This document shows, piece after piece, positions 1-7,464 of a stretch of 29,761 nucleotides of DNA; positions within the stretch are counted from its first letter, which is position 1; each line of letters begins with the position of its first letter. A model generated the notes under the pieces. It worked only from the letters and a program-made list of their open reading frames with translations, was not told the origin of the DNA and ran no database searches. Location: assembly GCA_017631875.1 (NCBI GenBank), contig JAGBSL010000004.1:1-29761 (forward strand), read 5' to 3'. This stretch comes from Bacteroidales bacterium (GTDB lineage Bacteria > Bacteroidota > Bacteroidia > Bacteroidales > UBA932). A program made the position numbers and the translations under genes.

Positions 1-294
1 ATAACCGATTACTTCCATCGTAAAATGATTATTTTCTCCGAGTCTGCCTGTCCTTTGGTACTTATGGTTGAAGTATAGGCTGTAAGGGCGGCGGAAGTTA
101 TACATGAATTCTTCCGGTGCAGATGTCTGTACAGCCTGATGGGTGTGGGTCGACATGAATGATTCGGCCAGACCAGTTGAATCCGTCTTGTACAGCGCCA
201 GCGCGAAATAATTGAATCCCATGTGATAGTCTTCCTGATCGCGGAATATGCTTTCGTCGCCTCCTGACAGGCATAGGTGATATGTCTTTTTCAT
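1..294 (-). CDS. REP-associated tyrosine transposase (Y1/HUH type), 3' end cut by window edge
   Basis: Reading the minus strand from an ATG at 294 gives 98 codons running off the window. The translation starts MKKTYHLCLSGGDE and contains ALALYKTDSTGLAESFMSTH followed by THQ, then a stretch ending GRLGENNHF. This is the pattern I know from Bacteroidales IS200-like/Y1_Tnp proteins. The HTH in STHTHQ (about residues 49-51) sits where the metal-binding HUH motif is expected; the catalytic tyrosine would be further downstream, outside the window. Y1 enzymes of this kind nick and rejoin single-stranded DNA at palindromes. Two REP-like hairpins lie directly upstream (313-427), the usual companion of such genes. 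No in-frame stop is seen, so the gene may be intact. Family call is from recognition of the sequence; activity is not shown. Confidence 0.7.
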   Translation of the reverse strand, partial: MKKTYHLCLSGGDESIFRDQEDYHMGFNYFALALYKTDSTGLAESFMSTHTHQAVQTSAPEEFMYNFRRPYSLYFNHKYQRTGRLGENNHFTMEVIGY

Positions 295-312
295 CTTAGA
301 TAAATGTTTTGT

Positions 313-427
313 AGACCATCGTGACACAAAATGGCAGTTCCTTGTTACGATGGTGGTCTTTTTGTTCGGTTTTCAATGTTTTTGCGCACCATCGTGACAC
401 AAAACGGCGATTTCATGCAACGATGGT
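313..427. repeat. REP-like hairpin doublet, 73-nt period
   Basis: Two copies of a 40-nt imperfect palindrome occur at 315-354 and 388-427. Each has arms ACCATCGT and ACGATGGT and a 24-nt interior that begins gacacaaaa and continues Nggc. The first copy can extend its stem to agaccatcgt (313-322) and acgatggtggtct (347-359) with a small bulge. The start points are exactly 73 nt apart, and both copies are in the same orientation. They lie between the transposase start and the comM stop, so they may also act as a terminator for comM transcripts on the minus strand. The rest of 295-522 holds no gene I can support. Confidence 0.75.
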
Positions 428-522
428 TGTGAGGACACTGGTTCTGCAGAGGAATTCTTGAGTTATGTTGTGTCTGTTGGTTGAGGGTACTTGGTTCGGC
501 ATGGTGCTGGCCGGGTAGTGTG

Positions 523-2076
523 TCATAGGATATTCTGTCGGTCGAGGAAGCGGTAGGCGGCGGCTTCGGAGAGGTGCTCGGGGAGGATGTCCGGTGCTCC
601 GGCCAGGTCGGCGATGGTGCGGGCGAGCCTGATCATGCGGGAGCATGCTCGGGCGGACAGACCCATGCGCTCGATGAGGCGCTCCAGCAGTGCCTTGCAG
701 GCAGGGGAGAGGGGGCAGAACAGTTCCGTCTGGCGGTTGTTCATGGCTGCATTGCAAAAGATGTCCTCTCCGCTGGCGGCAAACCTGTCACGCTGCACCT
801 GACGGGCCCGAACGACACGCGCGGCAATCTCTGCACTGGACTGTCCGGGCTTCCTGTTCACAAGCAGCCGCGCATCCACTCTTGAGACCATGAGCTGAAT
901 ATCGATTCTGTCCATGATTGGTCCTGACAGTTTGGAAAGATAGGAAAGTCTCTGCCCCGGTGTGCATGTACACCTGTCTCCATCTCCATAATACCCGCAT
1001 GGACATGGATTTGTCGCAGCCACGAGCATGAAGTCAGCAGGATATTCCACCTTGGACTTGAGCCTTGAAATTGTGACTTTACGGTCCTCCATCGGCCCTC
1101 TGAGCACTTCCAGCACCTTTTTCGGTGCTTCGCAGAACTCATCAATGAACAGCACTCCATTGTGTGCAAGTGATATTTCCCCCGGCATGATGTTGTCTGA
1201 TCCGCCACCCAATAGAGCTGCTACCGACGCGCTGTAATGAGGCGCACGGAAAGGACGCGCCCTCATCAGCCCGCCGTTCCGCCCTCCTTTGCCGGCAACA
1301 GAGTATATCTTGCTGGTCTGGACAGATTCTTCAAGAGACATCGGAGGCAGGATGCCGGCCATCGCTTTCGCGAGCGAGCTCTTTCCCGATCCTGGCGGAC
1401 CTATCATTATTACGTTATGTCCACCGGCAGCCGCAATCTCCAGTCCTCTCTTCGCTGCATCCTGTCCCATGATTTCCGAAAAGTCCATAACATCCGTTGA
1501 GGACTCGGATACCAACGGTTCCGCTGACAATGGCATAATGTTTCTGACCAGCAGGTCCTCACAGATCTCTTCTCCGCTGAGTATTCTGAGCACGTCATGA
1601 AGTGTGCATACTCCATATACATTGATTCCTTCGTACTCAACTGCCTCTAAAGCAGATTCCTGCGGAAGAATGCATCCCGTGAGTTCTTGCTTTCGTGCAA
1701 GTTCTACAATCGGAAGCGCCCCCGGCACCGCCCTGATGCTTCCGTCAAGCCCGAGCTCTCCCATGATCATGAACTTTTCCAGAAGCGGGAGCTCCCTCTG
1801 CCCAGAGGCGGCAATTATTCCCAAGGCAATGGGCACATCATATCCGCTGCCTTTCTTGTGCATATCTGCAGGGGCAAGGTTGATTACGATCTTCTTTCCC
1901 GGAATACGGAATCCCATAGACTGCAATGCCGTTATTGTCCTTAGCAGACTCTCCTTTACGGCTGCGTCTGCCAGTCCGACCAGGTGAATACCCAATCCCG
2001 GAGCGATGTCAATTTCGACTGTTACCGCAACGGCCTCGATTCCGATGCATTTTGCGCTGTGAATGTTGATTAGCAT
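523..2076 (-). CDS. comM: YifB/ComM-family Mg-chelatase-like AAA+ ATPase
   Basis: The protein is 517 aa from the ATG at 2076, close to the family's usual length of about 510. A longer frame reaches 2211, but only by adding an AT-rich, low-complexity leader. The homologous N-terminus is MLINIHSAKCIGIEA followed by the LonC/ChlI-like S5 fold with GLADAAVKES. Walker A GPPGSGKS lies near residues 222-229, and the cysteine cluster NPCPCGYYGDGDRCTC and the C-terminal Mg_chelatase_C region with RMIRLARTIADL follow. In Vibrio and Haemophilus ComM is a hexameric helicase that drives branch migration during integration of transforming DNA. YifB-type proteins are present in nearly all Bacteroidetes, so its presence alone does not show natural competence. 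It is divergent from mlaE, with an AT-rich 177-nt spacer between them. Confidence 0.93.
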   Translation of the reverse strand: MLINIHSAKCIGIEAVAVTVEIDIAPGLGIHLVGLADAAVKESLLRTITALQSMGFRIPGKKIVINLAPADMHKKGSGYDVPIALGIIAASGQRELPLLEKFMIMGELGLDGSIRAVPGALPIVELARKQELTGCILPQESALEAVEYEGINVYGVCTLHDVLRILSGEEICEDLLVRNIMPLSAEPLVSESSTDVMDFSEIMGQDAAKRGLEIAAAGGHNVIMIGPPGSGKSSLAKAMAGILPPMSLEESVQTSKIYSVAGKGGRNGGLMRARPFRAPHYSASVAALLGGGSDNIMPGEISLAHNGVLFIDEFCEAPKKVLEVLRGPMEDRKVTISRLKSKVEYPADFMLVAATNPCPCGYYGDGDRCTCTPGQRLSYLSKLSGPIMDRIDIQLMVSRVDARLLVNRKPGQSSAEIAARVVRARQVQRDRFAASGEDIFCNAAMNNRQTELFCPLSPACKALLERLIERMGLSARACSRMIRLARTIADLAGAPDILPEHLSEAAAYRFLDRQNIL

Positions 2077-2253
2077 GGCGTTTCCTTTTTGCACCAAATC
2101 TTGTAATTCCGGCTGAGAACTTGTTAAAGAAAAAGAAAAATGTGGCGAAATTCGGACTTTAAAATTTATTTTAATGGCTATAAAATTTATTTTTAAGTCC
2201 AAAACCGACATTAAAACAAATTTTAATCTCCGAAAACTCGTAGATTTGCACCC
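2077..2253. other. AT-rich divergent intergenic region between comM and mlaE
   Basis: The spacer contains two near-identical tracts, ttaaaatttattttaa (about 2159-2174) and ataaaatttattttta (about 2180-2195), and a related inverted tract ttaaaacaaattttaa (2211-2226). GGACTT (about 2154) and AAGTCC (about 2195) bracket the first two in inverted orientation. This could be an operator or a curved upstream region. I see no coding potential and no clear promoter for comM. Confidence 0.4.
2241..2248 (+). promoter_or_regulatory. Bacteroidetes -7 element before mlaE
   Basis: TAGATTTG matches the TAnnTTTG -7 consensus exactly. No convincing TTTG is found at the -33 position. The mlaE ATG begins only 5 nt after the element, so transcription from here would give a leaderless or almost leaderless message. 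Confidence 0.55.
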
Positions 2254-2997
2254 ATGAAGAAGTTTTTCGAAGCAATTGGCAGATATTTCCTCTTTCTGAA
2301 GATGGTTTTCAGGAAGCCGGAGAAGTGGAGGATATTCTGGCGTCAGTTCATAAATGAGGCGGATAAGCTGATTATCTCGTCAATCCTGCTGGTGGGTGTG
2401 ATCTCCATATTCATCGGCGGTGTGCTTGTTATCCAGACAGCATCCAATCTTGAGAACCCTATCATCGACAAGATGTATATCGGATACATGGTAAGAGAGA
2501 GTCTTATCCTGGAGTTCTGTTCTACTATGGTCGCCCTCATCCTTGCAGGAAAGATGGGCTCGAACATATCTTCCGAGATCGGAAGCATGCGTATCACCGA
2601 GCAGATTGATGCCATGGACATGATGGGTGTCAACTCTGCAGGTTTCCTCGTGTTGCCAAAGGTAGTGGCTTCGACTATCCTCAGTCCGCTTCTCATGCTT
2701 CTCAGTCTTGCACTGGGACTTGTCGGAGGATGGATTGTGGTGGAGGCCACCCAGATTATCCCTACAGCCTCATATATTACCGGTATCAAGGCCTTCTATA
2801 ACGGATTCTATATCTTCTACAGCTGTTTCAAGATGTCTCTTTTCTGTTTCATGATATCTTCGATCGCAGCATTCAACGGATATTATGCCAAGGGAGGATC
2901 GCTCGGAGTAGGACGCTCAAGCACCCAGGCTATCGTCACTGTCAGCATACTCATCCTTCTTATGGACCTCATAGTAACCCAGCTCATGCTGTATTAA
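2254..2997 (+). CDS. mlaE: MlaE-family ABC transporter permease (lipid asymmetry)
   Basis: This 247-aa integral membrane protein is the permease of the Mla-type phospholipid transporter, which moves lipids between the inner membrane and the outer leaflet system. The N-terminus MKKFFEAIGRYFLFL followed by FRKPEKW is the amphipathic interface helix typical of the family. Hydrophobic segments begin near residues 41, 88, 135, 186 and 225. The family hallmark region LAGKMGSNISSEIGSMRITEQIDAM (about 98-122) carries the conserved ExG and EQIDAL-like motifs. The gene lies 12 nt upstream of mlaF. The substrate-binding MCE protein MlaD is not next to it, which is common in Bacteroidales. The start is supported by the conserved N-terminal sequence. 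Confidence 0.93.
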   Translation: MKKFFEAIGRYFLFLKMVFRKPEKWRIFWRQFINEADKLIISSILLVGVISIFIGGVLVIQTASNLENPIIDKMYIGYMVRESLILEFCSTMVALILAGKMGSNISSEIGSMRITEQIDAMDMMGVNSAGFLVLPKVVASTILSPLLMLLSLALGLVGGWIVVEATQIIPTASYITGIKAFYNGFYIFYSCFKMSLFCFMISSIAAFNGYYAKGGSLGVGRSSTQAIVTVSILILLMDLIVTQLMLY

Positions 2998-3009
2998 ATC
3001 CAGACAGAA

Positions 3010-3765
3010 ATGATAAAGGTAGAACATCTATATAAAGGATTCGACGGCGTCCAGGTACTGAAGGATATCAGCGTGGAGTATAAGCCGGGCATGTGCAACA
3101 TGATCATAGGAGCCAGCGGTTCGGGAAAGACCGTCCTGCTGAAGAACCTGATAGGCCTCATGGAGCCGGATCAGGGACGGATCATCTATGGTGACAAGGA
3201 CCTCACATCCATGTCATATGAGGAGAAGAGAAGCATAAGGAAGAAGATTGGTATCCTGTTCCAGGGCAGTGCACTTTTCGACTTTGCGACAGTGCTGGAG
3301 AACGTGATGTTTCCGATGGAATTCTTTACCGACTGGTCGGCGGCGCAGAGGAAGGAAAGGGCTCAGTACTGCCTGGAGAAGGTAAATGTCATAGGCTCTG
3401 ACAACAAGTATCCTAATGAACTCAGTGGTGGTATGCAGAAGCGTGTGGGTATCGCCCGGGCGATTGCGCTGAATCCGGAGTACCTGTTCTGTGATGAACC
3501 GAACTCAGGACTGGATCCGTACACATCGATCCTGATCGACCGTCTGATCAGTGACCTGACAAAGGAGTTCAACATGACCACAGTTGTCAATACGCATGAC
3601 ATGAACTCCATACTTGAGATAGGAGACAAGATCGGCTTCATATCGAAAGGAGAGCTGCTGTGGCAAGGAGACCGCCATACGATACTTCAGACAGACTGCC
3701 GGGAACTTAGAGACTTCGTTTGTGCCAACACATTGGCGCGTAACATAATTGAAGGTGGGAAATGA
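3010..3765 (+). CDS. mlaF: MlaF-family ABC transporter ATP-binding protein
   Basis: This 251-aa ATPase is the partner of the MlaE permease just upstream and supplies the energy for lipid transport. It shows Walker A GASGSGKT (residues 34-41), a Q-loop in GILFQGSALF (81-90), signature LSGGMQKR (138-145), Walker B YLFCDEP (158-164) and a D-loop SGLDP. The H-loop histidine is in VNTHDMN. LSGGMQKR, with Met-Gln-Lys, is characteristic of the Mla/Mkl subfamily. The stop codon TGA (3763-3765) lies in the loop of a perfect 9-bp hairpin, the first of five consecutive hairpins after the gene. Confidence 0.93.
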   Translation: MIKVEHLYKGFDGVQVLKDISVEYKPGMCNMIIGASGSGKTVLLKNLIGLMEPDQGRIIYGDKDLTSMSYEEKRSIRKKIGILFQGSALFDFATVLENVMFPMEFFTDWSAAQRKERAQYCLEKVNVIGSDNKYPNELSGGMQKRVGIARAIALNPEYLFCDEPNSGLDPYTSILIDRLISDLTKEFNMTTVVNTHDMNSILEIGDKIGFISKGELLWQGDRHTILQTDCRELRDFVCANTLARNIIEGGK

Positions 3766-3859
3766 TCCCACCTTTAGTCATCATGCTTTTAAGAAAAGCA
3801 TGGTGACCGGTCCGGGTAGGACCGAAATACCCCATAGGGGTGATATGCGATAGCATATC
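3752..3859 (+). repeat. Array of five abutting perfect hairpins at the mlaF 3' end
   Basis: Five stem-loops follow one another almost without spacing. (1) AAGGTGGGA 3752-3760 pairs with 3766-3774, and the loop aatga contains the mlaF stop. (2) 3777-3790 pairs with 3794-3807, a 14-bp stem with one G-U pair and loop aag. (3) CGGTCC 3808-3813 pairs with GGACCG 3819-3824. (4) ACCCC 3829-3833 pairs with GGGGT 3837-3841 around loop ata. (5) GATATGC 3842-3848 pairs with GCATATC 3853-3859 around loop gata. Together they fill the space between mlaF and the convergent gene ending at 3866. One or more may act as a bidirectional terminator, but only a short, late T-run (ggggttt at 3861-3867) is present. 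Confidence 0.8.
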
Positions 3860-3865
3860 GGGGGT

Positions 3866-5053
3866 TTATAGATATAATTTTAAGCCGACTTCGAATCCGA
3901 GCATGAGCGGTTGTGCGCTTCTGATGCTGTGAGGCTGCCCGTTGTCGAAATAGTATCTCAGACTCGGGTCAATATAGAGTCCAAGATGTTTACTGAGCTT
4001 GAATCCGACTCCGATTCCGACATTTGCGGACCACTGGAATCCAGAAACTTTCTCCTTGTGAATGATAGATGTATTCAGAACCGAATACTTGTCTGATACG
4101 CATTTCTCCACAGTGCCTCCAGCGTAGGCATAGAAGTTTACATTGCGGTTGTCGACGATATCGTAGTATGCGTTGACAGGTATACCGATGTAGTGCTGGG
4201 TGTTCCTGATGTCAGATGCTGTCGAATTCTCGATGACTCCTGCGGCGTTAACCTTTGTGTATGTTCCGGAGAACTTGCGTGAAAGCATTGAGTAGTTCAC
4301 TCCGGCTCCAATAGACCATTTGGGTGAAAGTCCGATCCGGACTCCAGCTCCGAATGACAAAGGGATGTCGTATGCGGAGTTTGTGCTGGTCTGCTTTACT
4401 CCTGTTGTTGCAGGACCCGGATTCGGATCAGGTCTTTTGAATATGCCCTTGTTGCTCTCGTTCTGCGCGGCGTTGGTTCCTGTAAGTCCCGAAAGGACAA
4501 ATGAAACGTCCCTCTTCCTGACGGGATCATCGATATCTGCCCATTCGTCCTTCCACTCTGCAGCTGCTTCTGTATGGTCGGACTTTTTCTCATTAAGTCC
4601 AGTATGTTCATCTGTCGCCAATTCAGGCTCTTCTTCAATCTCTGCCGGTACTCTGACATCTGATACTGGAATTTCTGTCGGAACTGTATCTGCTTCAACG
4701 GTATTTTTATTCACAGTCTCTACCTTTGCCACATATACCATCTCCGGAATGATGTTTTCTGTCGTATCTGTATGAATGGCAGGATTGTTCTCCACCACAG
4801 CAATCATGTCGTAGTCCTCGGCCCCCGGCACTATATCCGCACCGTTGTCATTAGGAAGTACCAGCAGCATGGCTGCAACAGCAGCAGCCACCGCAGCGCC
4901 TACGCCGGCGCGTCTGAACCACAGCGCCACGACCTTGCCTCGCGCCGCTTTATCCAGACCGGCGGACACGCCTTCCCAGACGTTTGCCGGAACCTCTTCC
5001 TGTGCGCCTTCAAGGATGCCCTTAAAATCTATATTGTCCTTTTCGTCAAACAT
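3866..5053 (-). CDS. Putative anti-sigma membrane protein with C-terminal outer-membrane beta-barrel domain
   Basis: The protein is 395 aa from the ATG at 5053. An AAGGAG site lies 7 nt upstream of this ATG, so I prefer it to an in-frame TTG at 5059. It overlaps the end of the ECF sigma gene by 8 nt, suggesting translational coupling. The N-terminal ~45 residues are charged and contain VPANVWEGVSAGLDKA, a pattern seen in Bacteroidetes anti-sigma-like proteins. One membrane segment follows (AGVGAAVAAAVAAMLLVLP, about 49-67), then a long acidic Thr/Glu-rich linker (about 75-200). From about 215 to the end, alternating strands such as FGAGVRIGLSPKWSIGAGVN and a terminal FEVGLKLYL resemble a small porin-like barrel. 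The likely role is to hold or release the sigma factor in response to envelope state; this is inferred from operon position and layout. Confidence 0.7.
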   Translation of the reverse strand: MFDEKDNIDFKGILEGAQEEVPANVWEGVSAGLDKAARGKVVALWFRRAGVGAAVAAAVAAMLLVLPNDNGADIVPGAEDYDMIAVVENNPAIHTDTTENIIPEMVYVAKVETVNKNTVEADTVPTEIPVSDVRVPAEIEEEPELATDEHTGLNEKKSDHTEAAAEWKDEWADIDDPVRKRDVSFVLSGLTGTNAAQNESNKGIFKRPDPNPGPATTGVKQTSTNSAYDIPLSFGAGVRIGLSPKWSIGAGVNYSMLSRKFSGTYTKVNAAGVIENSTASDIRNTQHYIGIPVNAYYDIVDNRNVNFYAYAGGTVEKCVSDKYSVLNTSIIHKEKVSGFQWSANVGIGVGFKLSKHLGLYIDPSLRYYFDNGQPHSIRSAQPLMLGFEVGLKLYL

Positions 5054-5588
5054 TTTCAATCTCCTTAATTTTCTTCTGCAGCCACACTCTCGCTCTGCTG
5101 AACTGTGTTCTGGATGTCGTCTCGCTGATTCCCAGCATCTCTGCGATCTCCTTGTGGGAGTATCCTTCGATCGCGTACATGTTGAATACCGTCCTGAACC
5201 CCGGAGGAAGCGAAATGACCACCTTCATCAGCTCCTTGTATCCTATGTTCTGCGTCTGCGACACCGTCTCCGCCTTCATGCCTCTGACAGCCTCCAGCTC
5301 CTCGCTCATCTTCAAGGCATCCTTCTTTCTCAATGACATGAGTGCCGTCGTGACAAAGACTCTTCGTGCCCATCCTTCGAAGGAACCTTCTCCCTTGTAA
5401 TCCTTCAACTTCGTGAACAGGGTTATGAATCCGTCCTGAAGCACGTCCGCTGCCTGATCACGGTCTCCGATGTATCGGATACATATAGGGAACATGCGTG
5501 GCGCCAGACGGTCATACAAGACCTTCTGGGACTTCCGGTCGCCGTCAATGCACGACCTTATGAGTTGTAAATCAAATAATTCCGCCAC
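5046..5588 (-). CDS. ECF-type RNA polymerase sigma-70 factor
   Basis: This 180-aa sigma factor has region 2 at about residues 25-90 (YDRLAPRMFPICIRYIGDRDQAADVLQDGF, then FEGWARRVFVTTAL) and region 4 at about 120-175 (LPPGFRTVFNMYAIEGYSHKEIAEMLGISETTSRTQFSRAR). The latter holds the helix-turn-helix that reads the -35 box. Extracytoplasmic-function sigma factors lack regions 1 and 3, as here. The start is GTG at 5588; no better ATG is seen upstream. The downstream gene overlaps its stop and is a likely regulator. The target promoters cannot be told from this window. It is divergent from the TPR protein gene. Confidence 0.92.
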   Translation of the reverse strand: MAELFDLQLIRSCIDGDRKSQKVLYDRLAPRMFPICIRYIGDRDQAADVLQDGFITLFTKLKDYKGEGSFEGWARRVFVTTALMSLRKKDALKMSEELEAVRGMKAETVSQTQNIGYKELMKVVISLPPGFRTVFNMYAIEGYSHKEIAEMLGISETTSRTQFSRARVWLQKKIKEIENV

Positions 5589-5716
5589 TGTTCTCTGTTG
5601 TGGGTCCCGAAGGTTTGCCTTTTCAGCTGCGCCATCATAGATGCAGATCGGGCCCTATTGGTTGCACCTTGGACACATTTTTCCCAAAGTTGTGCATTTT
5701 TCCCGAATTAGTGTGT

Positions 5717-5724
5717 TATTTTTG
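5717..5724 (+). promoter_or_regulatory. Possible -7 element for the TPR-envC-epimerase-nrdG operon
   Basis: TATTTTTG fits TAnnTTTG and lies 33 nt before the preferred ATG at 5758. The best upstream -33 candidate (GTTG, 5689-5692) is spaced 24 nt away, longer than the usual 19-21, so support is moderate. The rest of 5589-5757 shows no gene. Confidence 0.4.
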
Positions 5725-5757
5725 TATGTTTTTGTAACCTATCAATCCCTTTGGTCG

Positions 5758-7464
5758 ATGAGAAACTTTATCAGGAGCGCGGCTCTTATTTATATGATGT
5801 TCATCAGCCTCTGCCTTGCGGCGCAGGCTCAGGATTCACGCAGCTATGAAAACCTTGTGGTCACGGGAGCTGACCTGTATAGCAAAGGGGAGTATGATTC
5901 AGCGAAGGCTGTCCTGATGAATGTTGTAGAGAATGATCCTTCGAATGATGCTGCTCTGTATTATCTGGCGATGATCGCCGCACATGATAACGACAAGGAA
6001 CTCGCAGAAATGTATTTTCAGGCAGCTGCCGCCCTTGATCCCGGTAATTTCTGGTACAGATATCGTCTGGCCAAACTTTATTCTTTGACGGACCGTCAGG
6101 AACTGGCAATCGACATGTACGAGAAGATGCTGAAGGATTTTCCGAAGGAGAAGGATGTGTATTTTGAACTGGTGGAGATGTATGTGGCTCAACGTGAATA
6201 TCAGAAGGCTCTTGATGTAATAGACGAGATTGATGATGTCATAGGTGTGACTGAGTCCCTTGTCATGTACAGGTTCAATATCCTCAGGATTATGGATAGG
6301 GCCGAGGAAGCCTACGAGTCTCTAAAGAAATACAACAGCAGGTATTCTTCTCCGTATGTGCTGACTACGTTAGCGGATTATGAAATGTCCATGTACAATG
6401 ACTCGACTGCGCTGGCGTATTACGATGAGGCCTTGAGTCTTGTTTCAGATTATGCGCCGGCTCTTCTGGGCAAGGCGGAGACGTTGAGGATAACCAGAAG
6501 ATATGATGAGTATTTTTCTGTCCTCAATGAATTCCTTGGCGGACAAGGTGCCTCTATCGATGATAAGGCGGATTATCTGATGGCAGTGCTTAAGAGGACA
6601 GATCCTAAGTTCATCCGATCGTTTCTTTCAAATCTGGATGAGGCTGTAATCAAGACAGTTGAGGCCCATCCGAAAGACAGTCTGGCGCTGCAGACTGCCG
6701 CCATATATTTCTATTCGACAGAAAGGAATGACCAGGCCGAAGTTTATTTCAGAGAGAATGTTCAAGAGTATCCTGAGAGTTACGGTGCAGCGGCCGATTA
6801 TATCGAGTTCCTGATGTATGCGGATAAATGGGAAGCCCTTTCGCGAGAGGGCCGTAGAGCATATGAGCGCTTTCCATATGAAACAGCCTTCCTCGAGATG
6901 GCGAGTGTAGGAGACTATAACCTCGGAGATCATGACAAGGTGCTCGAAATCTGCGAGAAGGTGCTAGAAGTAGCACCGAGAGATAGTTCGAAAACCTTGC
7001 GTGCGTGGTCTACGATAGGAGATGTGTACCATGAGCTGGGAGACAGCAAGAAGTCTTTCAAGGCTTATGAGAAGGCGCTTAAAATCAATCCGGATTATGC
7101 GTATGTCCTGAATAATTATGCGTATTTTCTCTGTATTGAGGGCCGCAAGCTCAAGAAGGCAGAGGATATGAGCTATAGGGCGGTGCAGGCGGAACCGGAT
7201 AATGCAAACTCTCTGGATACATACGGATGGATCCTGTATCTGAGAGGTAAGCTTGATGATGCGAAGCTTCAGTTCAAGAAGGCTATGCTGTATGGCGGAA
7301 AGGAGAGTGCAGTGATATTGGATCATTATGCGGAGGTTCTTTATGCATTGAAGGAGTATGATGTGGCGTTCATATATTGGAACATGGCTCTGCAGAAGGA
7401 TAACGGAGATGTTCCTGGTCTGAAGGAAAAGATACTTGAGAGAAAGAGGGAAATCGGTAAATGA
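5758..7464 (+). CDS. Secreted tetratricopeptide-repeat protein
   Basis: I chose the ATG at 5758 because it begins a clean signal peptide, MRNFIRSAALIYMMFISLCL, followed by AAQAQ. The frame is open from 5641, but the extra residues precede the likely promoter. The mature protein (568 aa in all) consists of TPR-type helical hairpins. Clear repeats include DAALYYLAMIAAHDNDKELA near residues 63-82 and the C-terminal set VYHELGDSKKSFKAYEKALK, YAYVLNNYAYFLCIEGRKL and DTYGWILYLRGKLDDAKLQF (about 425-515). TPR scaffolds mediate protein contacts; the partner is unknown. It is the first gene of a tight operon and its TGA overlaps the envC start in ATGATGA, so a periplasmic cell-envelope role is plausible. 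Confidence 0.85.
   Translation: MRNFIRSAALIYMMFISLCLAAQAQDSRSYENLVVTGADLYSKGEYDSAKAVLMNVVENDPSNDAALYYLAMIAAHDNDKELAEMYFQAAAALDPGNFWYRYRLAKLYSLTDRQELAIDMYEKMLKDFPKEKDVYFELVEMYVAQREYQKALDVIDEIDDVIGVTESLVMYRFNILRIMDRAEEAYESLKKYNSRYSSPYVLTTLADYEMSMYNDSTALAYYDEALSLVSDYAPALLGKAETLRITRRYDEYFSVLNEFLGGQGASIDDKADYLMAVLKRTDPKFIRSFLSNLDEAVIKTVEAHPKDSLALQTAAIYFYSTERNDQAEVYFRENVQEYPESYGAAADYIEFLMYADKWEALSREGRRAYERFPYETAFLEMASVGDYNLGDHDKVLEICEKVLEVAPRDSSKTLRAWSTIGDVYHELGDSKKSFKAYEKALKINPDYAYVLNNYAYFLCIEGRKLKKAEDMSYRAVQAEPDNANSLDTYGWILYLRGKLDDAKLQFKKAMLYGGKESAVILDHYAEVLYALKEYDVAFIYWNMALQKDNGDVPGLKEKILERKREIGK

Noticed and set aside
413..757. Minus-strand 114-codon frame overlapping the end of comM
   Set aside because: It is in another frame of the same strand as comM, is Pro/Arg/His-rich, and part of it is non-coding repeat sequence.
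4320..4775. 151-codon plus-strand frame opposite the beta-barrel protein gene
   Set aside because: The Ser/Thr/Phe-rich antisense of an acidic linker; no start signals, and the sense gene is well supported.
5641..5757. Longer N-terminus for the TPR protein
   Set aside because: It would place 39 extra residues before a good signal peptide and upstream of the likely -7 box.
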